Shown one piece after another: positions 10,235 to 20,641 of a DNA stretch of 64,000 bases (the first letter of the stretch is position 1; every line of letters begins with the position of its first letter). Location: assembly GCF_018687715.1 (NCBI RefSeq), contig NC_056765.1, forward strand, positions 14,605,001-14,669,000. Direction: 5' to 3'. The DNA is from Carya illinoinensis. Its lineage: Eukaryota > Streptophyta > Magnoliopsida > Fagales > Juglandaceae. Under the pieces are notes generated by a model. That model ran no database searches. It worked only from the letters and a program-made list of their open reading frames with translations, and had not been told where the DNA came from. The position numbers and the translations under genes are program-made.

Positions 10235-11744
10235 TTTCTTAACTTCATCACTATCCAAATTTGATCATTCATTACAGAATAAGAAACACAATAAGGGTAT
10301 GTCACTTATTTTCCATTCTAACTGGCAAATTCTTATTTTCCAAGAAAATCTGCAATTTACATCAAAACAATTACATGGTTATATTTTGTAAATTACATGG
10401 ATTTTCCAAGCAAATCCGTGGTTATATTCTGTAATTTACAAAAAATAAATTCTTATGTATATACAATCAGCTAGAAGACAAGTAAGTGCATTTCTAATTT
10501 TCAGATGGCCATATTCATTTCTAATTTTCAGATGGCATTAAAATGTATACATCATAAAGACCTACAAGTCGTAAATGACTGATCCATAGGAGTGGGAAAA
10601 ATTATACATTTGTAAATCCATGCACAAATCAGTACAAATTGTAAATGAATAACCTATATGAGTGAAAAAAGTATACATTTGCAAATTAGTGCACAAATCA
10701 CTTCCAAATCAGTGCACAAATCATTGCAAATTATCCCATTTATTTTCATCAACTTTCGTGGCAAGTACGTGAGGAAAATAAGTGCAGAAGTAGTCAACAA
10801 ATTAGTTAGAAGTCAGTGCAAAAATCAAACCATGGAGTGACGAAGGAGAAGATGGCGACCTCTATCGACAATGACGGCAATTTACTTTCGTAGGTTTAAT
10901 AAGATGAGATCAAATGTAAAATGTTTAGTATAAAACTACCTACGTGTCTTGTTTTGATTAGGAGTTGTTAAATGCCCAATATCAGCCCAACAGTTCTGAA
11001 GAGGAACTGTTTGTTAAAGTGAAGTGGTAGATTATAAAAACAGAAAGAATTGAAGGTTCTATCGATAAGTTGAAGTGATTTTTTTTTTTAAATGGTTAAT
11101 GAAGAATTATTAGTGAATTTGTGTATTTTTCTTTCTTTATAAAAAAATTTAAAAGATATTTAAAAAATGTGAAAAAAAAAAGTAGATTGCAGTCATTGGT
11201 TCAAACTATCTATATCTTTTACCAGTACCAGTAGCAGGTTTCTTATAAAAACATATATAATTAGTTTATAATTAATTGATATATTTCATTACGCTAAAGT
11301 CTTATAGAAATTATAATTTTTATTTTTACTTTTGGGTATCGGAGGGTGAGTAACAATTTGTACTATAACTATATTAAGTGCATTCACAGTCAAAGTTTAA
11401 TCAAAATTTAGGATAAAATGTCACATTTTGTCTTTTCCTTACGCATGCATTCAAAATTCTACTCCCACTTTGAATTAGGCATTTCACTTTCTATTCTCAT
11501 AAAATATTATTATTTTTTAATTTTTCTAATTTTTTTTATCTATTATAATGTATATCTTTTATATCTATTCTGAAATAATTTTTTGTTTTAACTTTTCATG
11601 ATTTTCAATAATCAACTCATCAAAATACATAAAATCTTCTGAACAACCATAAATTAACTTCATTATGTAAATACAATCAAATTAAGCCACCGTCAAGTAC
11701 ATTGTAACATTACATAATCAAAATAAGACACAAAATATATGTTT
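10235..11744. other. No gene seen; AT-rich DNA with short direct repeats
   Basis: This is the region upstream of the FAR1-like start. I see no coding pattern on either strand. It holds a near-duplicated block around 10330-10430 (ttttccaag...aaatc with ggttatatt...tgtaa), a 20-base direct repeat of catttctaattttcagatgg near 10490 and 10518, and a two-unit repeat at 10564-10702. It could contain the promoter or 5' leader of the FAR1-like gene, but nothing proves this. Confidence 0.5.
10564..10702 (+). repeat. Tandem direct repeat, two units of about 70 bp
   Basis: Unit one (10564-10633) and unit two (10634 to about 10702) share acaa..tgtaaatga, cctatatgagtg-like and tatacatttg.aaat...gcacaaatca blocks in the same order with about 20 percent difference. 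Confidence 0.65.
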
Positions 11745-12384
11745 TGTGACGTCACCAATCCCCACGTATGGACACTCAGAAATCAAGACGTCGGGATGAT
11801 GACAACATGGGCCACGCATCCCATCGTCACGTGTCAGGTGTGTGTACATACAACACGTGTACAACCAAAACGTAGCGGAATAATTAAGGTCATTCGACTA
11901 AGTAGCAGAATTGTTTAAATACAAGTTTGCTTAAAAACAAGCGTACTAAAAATATTACAAATTAACCAGTATAAATATAATACAAGCCAAAATCAATAAC
12001 CAAAAGAGGGAAATAAAACTCAACCCATGAGAGAGTGATCCTCAATCACTCGTTCGGTGGAGCCGTATCCTCAGGCTCAACCTCCTTACTTGCACGAAAA
12101 TCTATGGTACCAAGAGACGGTGCTGTAGCTAAATAATAATCCAAACAAACCACAAGATAAAAATACATTCATGCAATAACCAAATGCATGAACATGATGA
12201 CATATGCGTACGACTCGAAAATCATCATTTCCCAAAAACTATTATTTTCCAATGCACGCCAAAATCCCATTTTGGCCCAAAACATTTCCAGTCCATTAAA
12301 ACAATTGCCATTTTTCCTGAAAATGACCCAACATCAAATCTTGCAATTTTCCCAAAAAACAGCCCAATAACCAACTATCAGAGT

Positions 12385-12450
12385 ATTGTAGGCGGGACTC
12401 TACCACCGTTTCTGCTTACCATCATCCCTACCGAGTGCACCGTAGGAGGG
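12385..12450 (-). repeat. Subrepeat of family X LTR, first unit
   Basis: The unit gtaggcgggactctaccacc...ctgcttaccatcatccctacc...caccgtagg belongs to a tandem series that continues at 17053-17250, on the far side of the copia element. The copia element landed between units. Confidence 0.65.
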
Positions 12451-12453
12451 AAT

Positions 12454-12666
12454 TATTGACAGCTATCCATTGACAGTTTTCTTACCATATCAAGACTTGC
12501 ACAAATTCTGTAATTAGCTTAATTTTAGGACTCCATCACATTAGTTTACTTTCCTTTTGTATAAACTTTCCTTACATAACCTATTGTACGCCTATTTATT
12601 TGTATAATTTGATATGAAATATACAATTCACGTAGCTCAATTCTATCTACTTCTTCTGTCTTAACA
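12454..12666 (+). repeat. 5' LTR of the copia element
   Basis: It starts tattgacagc and ends cttaaca. The exact GGAAT duplication implies that the first bases are TA, not the usual TG; both LTRs share this. A TATA-like tataaa at 12560-12565 is a candidate promoter element, and tttgtataattt lies further on. Confidence 0.92.
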
Positions 12667-12677
12667 TGGTATCAGCC
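12667..12677 (+). promoter_or_regulatory. Copia primer binding site
   Basis: The sequence tggtatcagcc directly follows the LTR. The first nine bases match the initiator tRNA-Met site used by most plant copia elements. Confidence 0.88.
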
Positions 12678-12695
12678 TAACAAAAAGATCCAGCC

Positions 12696-15600
12696 ATGGC
12701 CGAGAACAACACTCTAGCCATTCCCTCCTCTTATCTTCTCAATCCCTCCGATTCTCCTAGTCTACTTCTTGTCAATGGTCTTCTCACTGGCGACAACTAC
12801 CCCAAATGGCAAAAAGCCATCACCCGAGCCCTTAATGCCAAAAATAAACTTGGTTTTATCGATGGCACCCTCATACCCCCTGAACCTACCAAACCCGAAT
12901 ATACTCAGTGGAATCAAACAAAGGATATAGTCCTTACCTGGCTCCTCAACTCCATCAGCCCTTCCCTTGCCAATTCCCTTGAATATCATACCGATCCCCG
13001 CGCTGTCTGGCTCGACCTCTCTTCCCGTTTCTGTCATGGAAACAATGCCCGCATTTACCACCTCAAACGAGCCCTTTCCTCCCTGCATCAAAACACAACC
13101 TCTGTCCATGACTATTTCAACCAAATCAAACAATTATGGGATGAACTTAGTCATCTCCAAACCGCCACTGACCTCAAAGACATGCAACGGCAAGCTGATG
13201 ATGAACGTGTTTTTCAATTCCTCCTTGGGCTCAACGATACCTTTGCTCCTCTTCGCACTCAGATTCTGGCAATGGACCCACTTCCATCTATCGGTAAAGT
13301 TTTTTCAATCTTGTTTCAGGAAGAACAACAGAGGCTTCTCAACCTCCAACCAATGTCGTCCGAGACCATGGTCATGGCCACCCGCACCACCAGTCGACCC
13401 CGTCCTCCTCTGAAGTGCACCGCATGTGGCAAAGACGGTCACACCCGTGACCGTTGCTGGACCCTCATCGGGTACCCCCCAGGCCGAGAACCTCGGATCA
13501 CCAAACCCAGGCCGTCCCTTTTAGGGCCACCTCCGTCGGCTGCCAACTCGGTCTCTCTCCCTCCTTCTGCGTCGGCCAACCTTGTTTCTCTTCCTCCGGA
13601 GCTATATCAGAAGCTCCTCAAGCTCCTAGCCCCATCGCCTGTCCCGGCCGACCCATCCCCTGCAACTTTTGCTGGTAATATTTTCTCCTCATCCGATTTT
13701 ACCTTTAATCGGCATCTTCACTGGATCATAGACAGTGGTGCGAGCCACCACATCTGTCACCAGCGGAATGCCCTCACCGATCTGCAACCACTTCTCACTC
13801 CTCACCACATTCGGCTTCCATCCGGGCAAGAAATCCCAGCCGAAGGCTTGGGCTCTTGCCGCCTCTCTCCTTCTCTCACTTTACATAATGTTTTTTTTGT
13901 TCCCCTTCTATCCTTTAATTTACTTTCAGTTTCCCAAATTACCCTCCATAACTCTTGTCTTATTAATTTTTCTTCTAATTCTTGTTTATTTCAGGACTCT
14001 CAATCGATGAAGCCGATTGGAGCGGGTGATCTATGCAATGGGCTCTATGTGTATCGCCCGGACACTTCCATCATTTTTGCTGCTCAAACCACTGCTAATA
14101 AGACCTTATGGCATCAACGTCTAGGTCATCCCTTCAGTTTTATCATTCCCAGTCTTTTTAATTCTCCATGTGATGTTTCTGAATGTGATGTTTGTGCTCG
14201 TTCTAAACATACTAGATTACCTTTTTCAAATTATGCCAATAAAAGTGATTCTCGTTTTAATCGCATTTTTTGTGATATTTGGGGTGGTTATCACACGACA
14301 TCCTTATGTGGCGCCCATTATTTTCTCACAATTGTTGATGATTTTTCTCGCACCACATGGGTTTATCTTATGCGTTTTAAATCTGAGGCTTACACCCATT
14401 TAACGCACTTCTTCGCCCTTGTCCGTAATCAATTTAATACCACAGTCAAAATTATTCGAACTGATAATGGACAAGAATTTCTTTCCCATCATTTTCAAAC
14501 CTACCTACACACACACGGCATCATTCATGGACGTACCTGTGTTGAGACTCCCCAACAAAATGGCGTTGCGGAGCGTAAACACCGGCACCTTCTAAATGTT
14601 GCTCGCAGTCTTCGTTTTCAAGCACACTTACCTCTCACTTTTTGGGGTGATTGTGTGCTCACCGCAACCTACCTCATTAATCGCACCCCTAGCCGCACTC
14701 TCCAAAATAAATCCCCTTTTGAACTTCTGTTCAATAAAACTCCTAATTATGACCATCTTCGTGTCTTTGGTTGCCTTTGTTATGCACAAACACTTCGCGC
14801 TCACCGCGACAAATTTTCCCCCCGTGCCACTAAATGCGTCTTCCTTGGCTACCCGAGCACCCATAAAGCCTATAAGCTCTACAATCTCCAGACCCAGTCC
14901 ATCTTCTACTCTCGTGATGTCACTTTTCACGAACACACATTCCCTTTCCAAGATCTTCCTGCCACTCTACCTCCTCCCACCTCCATTATCCCTCTTCCCG
15001 TCCCTGACCCTATTTCTCCTAATCCTCCTGACTCTGCTGTTTCTCCCATCTCTCCTGATTCACCTAACCCCACGCCCTCACCTAGTCCATCTCCTCCCGC
15101 TCCTTGCCCTCGTCGCACTATTACTCGACCTGCCTATCTTCACGACTATGTTTGTCCCACCTTACATACAGAGCCCCCGACATCTACACCTGCTTCACCG
15201 GCTTCAGGTACTGCTCATCCTTTGTCCGCTTTTCTTTCATATTCCCGTTTTTCTCCTTCTCATATTACTTATTTGAATGCTCTTACATCTTGTCCTGAAC
15301 CCTCTTGTTACACTGTTGCTATTCGCCACTCTCACTGGCGTGAGGCAATGACTGCTGAACTTCGTGCTTCAGAAGCTAATTCCACCTGGACTCTTGAGCC
15401 CCTCCCTCCTGGTAAGAAACCCATTGGGTGCAAATGGGTTTTCAAAACCAAACTCAAAGCCGACGGATCTATTGAGCGCTACAAAGCTCGGCTCGTTGCC
15501 AAAGGATACACTCAGGTTGAAGGCCTTGACTATCATGAGACTTTTGCTCCGGTCGCCAAAATGACCACGGTCCGCTGCTTCTTGGCCGTTGCCGCTACTA

Positions 15601-16832
15601 AGAATTGGCTTATTCATCAGCTCGACGTCAACAATGCCTTCTTGCACGGTGATCTTGATGAAGAAGTCTACATGACCCCACCTCCCGGTTATTGTCCTAA
15701 GGGGGAGACCCGCGTTTGTCGCCTCCGCAAATCCCTCTATGGCCTCAAACAAGCTTCCCGCAACTGGTTTTTTAAACTAACCTCAGTGCTTCTTGATGCA
15801 GGTTTTCACTCGTCTCAGGCAGATCATTCTTTATTTACCCTCACCACCTCTACCAGCATTGTTCTTGTTCTTGTTTATGTTGATGACATCCTAGTTGCTG
15901 GTAACGACCTTTCTCAGATTGAGATTTTCAAGAGAATCCTCTCCACTCACTTCAAAACAAAGGATCTCGGTTCTCTGAAGTACTTTCTTGGACTCGAAGT
16001 TGCACGGTCTTCCACAGGCATCTTCCTTAATCAACGCAAATATGCCCTCGACATTCTCTCTGACAGTGGCCAACTTGGTGCACGGACTGCTCTCTTTCCT
16101 ATGGAGCAACATTTGAAGCTTACTGCTCAAGATGGCGACCTCCTCCCTGATCCTGGCCTTTATCGTTGTCTTGTTGGTCGCCTTATCTATCTGACCATCA
16201 CTCGACCCGACATTGTTTATGCAGTCAACACACTCAGTCAGTTTATGCACGCTCCTCGAGTTCCCCACATGACCGCTGCTATTAGAGTTCTCCGCTACAT
16301 CAAAGGCTGTCCGGGTCAAGGCATCTTCTTTCCTTCATCCAACAGTACTCATGTTTCAGCTTATACCGATTCTGATTGGGCCAGCTGCCCCACCACCCGT
16401 CGTTCCACCACCGGCTATTTTATTCAGTTGGGCACCAGTCCACTCTCATGGCGCACCAAGAAACAAAGTACAGTTTCTCGTTCTTCTGCTGAAGCTGAGT
16501 ATCGTGCTATGGCCGTCACCACCTGTGAACTCACTTGGTTAAAACAACTTCTCACTGATCTTGGTGTTCCTCATCCCGAGCCTTTTACTCTCCATTGTGA
16601 CAATCAGTCTGCTTTGCATATTGCTCATAATCCTGTGTTTCATGAGCGCACCAAACACATTGAGATTGATTGCCATATCATTCGTGACAAAATTCGCTCA
16701 GGGCTCCTCAAAGCTGTTCACACTTCTTCACATGAACAACTTGCGGATATCTTCACCAAAGCTTTGGGACATGACCTTTTTCATCATTTCTCGCGCAAGT
16801 TGGGCATTATGGATCTCCATGCGCCAACTTGA
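12696..16832 (+). CDS. Copia Gag-Pol polyprotein, intact, 1378 residues
   Basis: The start ATG lies in a good context (gccatggcc) 19 bases after the primer site. Gag occupies the first 230 residues or so (LTGDNYPKWQKAI near 35). The CCHC knuckle CTACGKDGHTRDRC is at about 240-254. The protease active site DSGAS is at about 345. The pre-integrase HHCC zinc finger runs LWHQRLGHP to CDVCARS. The integrase triad is D in FCDIWG (about 527), D in RTDNGQ (about 589) and E in NGVAERKH (about 625). A proline- and serine-rich linker follows (about 760-830). RT has FKTKLKADG, ARLVAKGYTQ, LDVNNAFLHG and catalytic YVDD (about 1061). RNase H has AYTDSDWA, SSAEAEY and CDNQSA. The protein would form virus-like particles, copy the RNA and integrate the DNA. 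No stop, frameshift or lost catalytic residue is visible. Its high C content at third positions sets it apart from the AT-rich surroundings. Confidence 0.96.
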   Translation: MAENNTLAIPSSYLLNPSDSPSLLLVNGLLTGDNYPKWQKAITRALNAKNKLGFIDGTLIPPEPTKPEYTQWNQTKDIVLTWLLNSISPSLANSLEYHTDPRAVWLDLSSRFCHGNNARIYHLKRALSSLHQNTTSVHDYFNQIKQLWDELSHLQTATDLKDMQRQADDERVFQFLLGLNDTFAPLRTQILAMDPLPSIGKVFSILFQEEQQRLLNLQPMSSETMVMATRTTSRPRPPLKCTACGKDGHTRDRCWTLIGYPPGREPRITKPRPSLLGPPPSAANSVSLPPSASANLVSLPPELYQKLLKLLAPSPVPADPSPATFAGNIFSSSDFTFNRHLHWIIDSGASHHICHQRNALTDLQPLLTPHHIRLPSGQEIPAEGLGSCRLSPSLTLHNVFFVPLLSFNLLSVSQITLHNSCLINFSSNSCLFQDSQSMKPIGAGDLCNGLYVYRPDTSIIFAAQTTANKTLWHQRLGHPFSFIIPSLFNSPCDVSECDVCARSKHTRLPFSNYANKSDSRFNRIFCDIWGGYHTTSLCGAHYFLTIVDDFSRTTWVYLMRFKSEAYTHLTHFFALVRNQFNTTVKIIRTDNGQEFLSHHFQTYLHTHGIIHGRTCVETPQQNGVAERKHRHLLNVARSLRFQAHLPLTFWGDCVLTATYLINRTPSRTLQNKSPFELLFNKTPNYDHLRVFGCLCYAQTLRAHRDKFSPRATKCVFLGYPSTHKAYKLYNLQTQSIFYSRDVTFHEHTFPFQDLPATLPPPTSIIPLPVPDPISPNPPDSAVSPISPDSPNPTPSPSPSPPAPCPRRTITRPAYLHDYVCPTLHTEPPTSTPASPASGTAHPLSAFLSYSRFSPSHITYLNALTSCPEPSCYTVAIRHSHWREAMTAELRASEANSTWTLEPLPPGKKPIGCKWVFKTKLKADGSIERYKARLVAKGYTQVEGLDYHETFAPVAKMTTVRCFLAVAATKNWLIHQLDVNNAFLHGDLDEEVYMTPPPGYCPKGETRVCRLRKSLYGLKQASRNWFFKLTSVLLDAGFHSSQADHSLFTLTTSTSIVLVLVYVDDILVAGNDLSQIEIFKRILSTHFKTKDLGSLKYFLGLEVARSSTGIFLNQRKYALDILSDSGQLGARTALFPMEQHLKLTAQDGDLLPDPGLYRCLVGRLIYLTITRPDIVYAVNTLSQFMHAPRVPHMTAAIRVLRYIKGCPGQGIFFPSSNSTHVSAYTDSDWASCPTTRRSTTGYFIQLGTSPLSWRTKKQSTVSRSSAEAEYRAMAVTTCELTWLKQLLTDLGVPHPEPFTLHCDNQSALHIAHNPVFHERTKHIEIDCHIIRDKIRSGLLKAVHTSSHEQLADIFTKALGHDLFHHFSRKLGIMDLHAPT

Positions 16833-16839
16833 GGGGGAG
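16831..16839 (+). promoter_or_regulatory. Copia polypurine tract
   Basis: The purine run gagggggag starts at the last base of the tga stop codon region and ends exactly at the 3' LTR. It would prime plus-strand DNA synthesis. Confidence 0.88.
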
Positions 16840-17052
16840 TATTGACAGCTATCCATTGACAGTTTTCTTACCATATCAAGACTTGCACAAATTCTGTAAT
16901 TAGCTTAATTTTAGGACTCCATCACATTAGTTTACTTTCCTTTTGTATAAACTTTCCTTACATAACCTATTGTACGCCTATTTATTTGTATAATTTGATA
17001 TGAAATATACAATTCACGTAGCTCAATTCTATCTACTTCTTTTGTCTTAACA
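16840..17052 (+). repeat. 3' LTR of the copia element
   Basis: This is a copy of 12454-12666 with one base difference (cttcttttg for cttcttctg). GGAAT follows at 17053. Confidence 0.92.
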
Positions 17053-17250
17053 GGAATCACAAGCGAGACTCTACCATTGTCTCTGCTTACCACCATTCCT
17101 ACAACTCTATCTGTAGGCAGGAATTTCAGGTGAGACTCTACCACCATCCCTGCTTACCACAATCCCTACGCATGCACCATAGGCGGGAATCACAGGCAGG
17201 ACTCTACCACCATCCCTGCTTACCACCATCCCTATAGTACCTCTGGCTCA
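17053..17250 (-). repeat. Subrepeats of family X LTR, further units
   Basis: About three tandem units of roughly 65-70 bases carry the phrases ggaatcacaggc, gactctaccacc and ctgcttaccac. Similar units occur in the other family X copies at 26560-26880 and 56235-56345. They are absent from the two LTRs at 36555-38683 and 41830-44052. Confidence 0.72.
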
Positions 17251-18660
17251 AACCGTTTAATCCATTCAATCAAACATACCCAAAAATCATTTATCACATT
17301 GAAACCCCGTTTTCATTTCCAACACATGAACATGCATGTAATTACACGAAAACTCAGTTTTCATTTACAAACATGAACATGTGTGCACTATGCAATGCAT
17401 ACGACAAGATACAACAAATTCCAACATCAATCATTCATAAATACAACTCCGTCTTCCAATCCAACTGACACTCGACTCCTCGGACTCAGTCCGGCACAAC
17501 CAACAAAATCATAATTATTGTTAATGAAAAAATATATTTAAATCTTAAAGGTCGTTTGGAAAATACTTACAATGCTATAAAATAACTTTCCAAGGATTAA
17601 TGAGCTGCAAAAGGTGGCGGAAAGGCAATGTCATAGTGAAAAATGCATTGTGGTTGTGGGTCACAAAATATCCAAATTTGAATGGGGACAAACGAAGACT
17701 AGGAAAAACTAGGGTAGGGCTTAGAGGCATTGGTGAAGCTAATGGAAGTGGTGGTTGGCCATGGGTGGCAGCACAAATGGTGGTTGGAGGAAAAAAAGTC
17801 CAAAACGGAAAGTGGGTTGGTTGAGCTTCACCGATGACGGATCAGAGTTGGGGATGGGTGGGTTAGGAAACTGGGTAGCCGCTGATGAAGTGGTGAAGAA
17901 ATGGTGGCCAACAGTGGAGGTATGGCAGCGCGGGGAGTACAAAACCGTGCTGCTTGGTGGTGCTCGTGGTGGTTAACGGCGGTGTTTGGAGGGCTAAAAA
18001 TGGGGGGGGGGGGGGTGAGGTCATCGGTTGATGGGAAGAGAATGGAAGCAATGGCGATGGCAATGGGTGGCGCATGGTAGAGCTGGAAGGAAAAGTGGCC
18101 GCGGCTAACGGCGGCACAGTTGGGGCTGAAAACGGGTGGGGGAGCTCACTGGCTGGTGGGGAAGAGGAAGGGCTGGGCAGTGACGGTCACGCCGGCGCGA
18201 TGGGGGAGTTAGGGGCTGACAATAGAAACGGAGGGAAAGAAAGAAGAAAGAAGAAAGATAAAAGGGAAAAGAAAAGGAGGGAAAAAGAAAAAATGAAGGG
18301 AAAGAAATGAGGTCCAGCATTTTTCAACTCAAGGTCTCAAACTGATCCAATGACTATAAATTTTAAAACAGTAAATTAAATAAAATAATTCAAATGTAGT
18401 GATTAAATAAAATAAAGTAATAAAATCCGAAAACACAGTAATTTTAAAGCCCAAAAATAAACTAATTTAAATTAAAAAAACAATTTAAATACAAAACAAT
18501 AATAAATAATAAGAAAGCAGGTTAAAATAATTTCACAACTTAAATCATAAAATAATATCGCAAAAATCACCTTTAATTTAAACAAGGAAACCACTAGTTA
18601 TAATAATTTTAAAAAAACCACTCAATAAAAATACACGTAAAAAAGGGATATCACATGTTT

Positions 18661-18983
18661 GCATCTTAAATCTCAATTTTCATGTTTCTGTTTGCAATTA
18701 TTCTTTTAAACTCTATAGTCTTATTATAGAGTTTAGTGCCTCGAAAGTTATATTTATATTATTATTCAGCTGTTTGCACTTTTCTAACTTGAAACATGAT
18801 ATTATTGTTACTGTCATTAATTGAGAATATTAATGAATCACCTTCAGTGAACCGATAGGCATCTTTGGTTTACCTAGGAAAAAGATACTAGCATCTCCTG
18901 TAAACCATTCCAGCTATTTTTGTGATAGCTTGACTGAATTTGGTTTTATGAACAACAATAAGGATGAACTTCTTTTGGGGAGC
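18661..18983. other. Unassigned AT-rich DNA, possible intron remnant
   Basis: No coding pattern is visible. The stretch continues, across LINE B, into the DNA before the ABHD17-like exons at 25121, so it may be intron or upstream DNA of that gene. Confidence 0.35.
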
Positions 18984-19002
18984 TACCTCGGTGTCTTCTA
19001 TT
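18984..19002 (+). repeat. Target-site duplication of LINE B, left copy
   Basis: The 19 bases beginning tacctcggtg and ending cttctatt recur exactly at 24701-24719. Confidence 0.93.
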
Positions 19003-19095
19003 TTTTTCTTTTTTTTGATACTCAAACTTCAAACTTCATTAAATCAAAGAGAATATTACAGACATAAATCAAACCATAAGGTTTGAGATAAAAAG

Positions 19096-20512
19096 TTCGG
19101 AATACAATCCCACCAAGTAGTTATACTGACAACATGTCTACCATATTGAGCTAGAGAATGGGCAGCTTATTAGCTTCCTTATAGACATGTGTAAACAAAC
19201 AAACCCCAAACAAAGAAGACAACTGTTTGATCTCAAAATAAATCCCACTATACAGAGAATTGGACATACTATCTTTATTTAGAGCTTCAATCACCATGAG
19301 GCAATCACTTTCCACTTGAATATGATGAATACCCATACCCGCACAGAGCTGTAATCCACGGAAAATGGCTAGTAATTCAATGTGCTCCACTTCATCAACA
19401 ACCACTTTTGGTACAGTTGCTGCCAGCAGCGTTCTTCCCATGTTATCTCTCAAAATAGCTCCAGTTCCAGCTTTTCCAGCTTCTACATGTAAAGATCCAT
19501 CCACATTTAACTTCAGAAAATCTTCTTGAGGCACCTTCCATTTATAAAATTCTTGCACTTGCTGTCGATTTTGCTTATGTACAGATTTATAACTCTTCAA
19601 CAAAGATAATACATGGTCAGCTGCGTTATGGGGAGAAACAACAATTTGATCATAAAAAAATTTATTTCGTCTATACCAAAAGTGCCAAGCCACAGTGAAG
19701 AAAATAGATAGACTATCCCAATGTTTACCCAAACAAAACTGAAAGGCAATGTCAAAAATATTTGAATAAGATGCTGCATCCAAAGTAGGTAGAACTTTCA
19801 ACCAAGCTCCTTCCAGAAATTTACATCCCACCAAAGCATGAAAAACTCCTTCTTCTTGCACTTTACAGAAACTGCAAGTCCCATTGATAGGAACATGTTT
19901 TAACAAGAGATTCGTCTTTGTCGGCAGTCCATCTTTGCAAGCACGCCAAGCAAAAATTTTTATCTTGTTTGGAACCGGCATCTTCCATAGATGTTTCCAG
20001 AGCATTCTGTGATTAATTGCATTAGAGGATTTAGCTTCTTGAAGGCCTTGTTTATCCTCTATAAACCGGTAACAACTTCTGACACTAAAGAAGCCATTTC
20101 TTTCAAATTCCCACATCCTTTTATCTCCATTATTCTCAGCACCACACGGCATTTTCAGAATATCCATAACTATACTTGGATTAAAGAGAGTTCTAAGTTT
20201 TTCTATATCCCATGATGCAGAATTTTCAGAGAACAGAGTATTAACACAATCCCATTTAGTTCCGCCTCTTATCTCAAAACCTTTCTTCACCAAAGAGTTA
20301 TGACCTGGAATCCATTTATCAAGCCAAATATTAACAGAATTTTCATCTCCAATCCTCCATCTACATCCATCCACTGCCCACTTTCTAGCCTCCCAAATCC
20401 CTCTCCAAGAAAAATAAGGACATCTACCCAACCCGGCTGTCAAAAAGTTTAAAGATGGAAAATATTTAGCCTTTAGAAGTCTATGGAGTAAAGAACTCTC
20501 ATCTTGGAGCAA
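19096..20512 (-). pseudogene. LINE B ORF2 C-terminal part: zf-RVT and RNase H
   Basis: This is a 453-codon open stretch ending at 19151, with more codons readable to about 19096 after a frameshift. It begins with LKAKYFPSLNFLTAGLG and GCRWRIGDENSVNIWLDKW. It then has the zf-RVT block (LWKMPVPNKIKIFAWRAC, CSFCKVQEEGVFHALVGC) and the RNase H (LNVDGSLHVEAGKAG, GAILRDNMGRTLLAA, HIELLAIFRGLQL, VESDCLMVIEAL, FTHVYKEANK). The D, E and D catalytic positions of RNase H are all visible. It is the best-preserved RNase H of the three LINEs. The frameshift after YKEANK removes the final residues. Confidence 0.85.
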
Positions 20513-20641
20513 TCACCACCCTTGTTTAGCTAACATAGCCAAATTGTGAATTTTCAGTTTTTTAAAACCCAAAGCTCCCCAAGATTTAGAAGCACACATT
20601 TTATTCCAGCTTAACCAGTGTATTTTCCTCTCATTATCTTT

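Larger units (their letters stand above)
12454..17052 (+). mobile_element. Complete Ty1/copia retrotransposon with intact polyprotein
   Basis: Two 213-base LTRs (12454-12666, 16840-17052) differ, by my base-by-base reading, at one position only (C or T, nine bases before the last base of the LTR). The 5-bp target duplication GGAAT flanks it exactly (12449-12453, 17053-17057). A primer site follows the left LTR, a purine tract precedes the right one, and one open frame of 1378 codons carries all copia domains in order. It is therefore structurally autonomous and recent. It sits inside the family X solo LTR. Confidence 0.96.
11745..18655 (-). mobile_element. Solo LTR of family X, interrupted by a copia element
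   Basis: The plus-strand text begins tgtgacgtcacc and ends gggatatcaca. It is flanked by the 5-bp duplication TGTTT (11740-11744 and 18656-18660). Without the copia insertion it is about 2.3 kb. It is homologous along its length to the LTRs at 36555-38683 and 41830-44052, and to the copies at 25653-27561 and 55513-59668. The strand assignment comes from the primer site and purine tract of the element at 36555-44052. The small open frames in its GA-rich part (17600-18310) look like low-complexity reading, not genes. Confidence 0.85.

Noticed and set aside
12762..13133. Open frame of 123 codons antisense to the copia gag
   Set aside because: It lies wholly within the intact copia polyprotein and mirrors its codon use; the same holds for the other frames inside 12967-16845.
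18074..18320. Lysine-rich and proline/serine-rich open frames in the GA-rich part of the family X LTR
   Set aside because: These are low-complexity readings of a purine run. The same kind of frames occurs in 38081-38393, 43446-43727 and 59238-59550, at the same place in each LTR copy.
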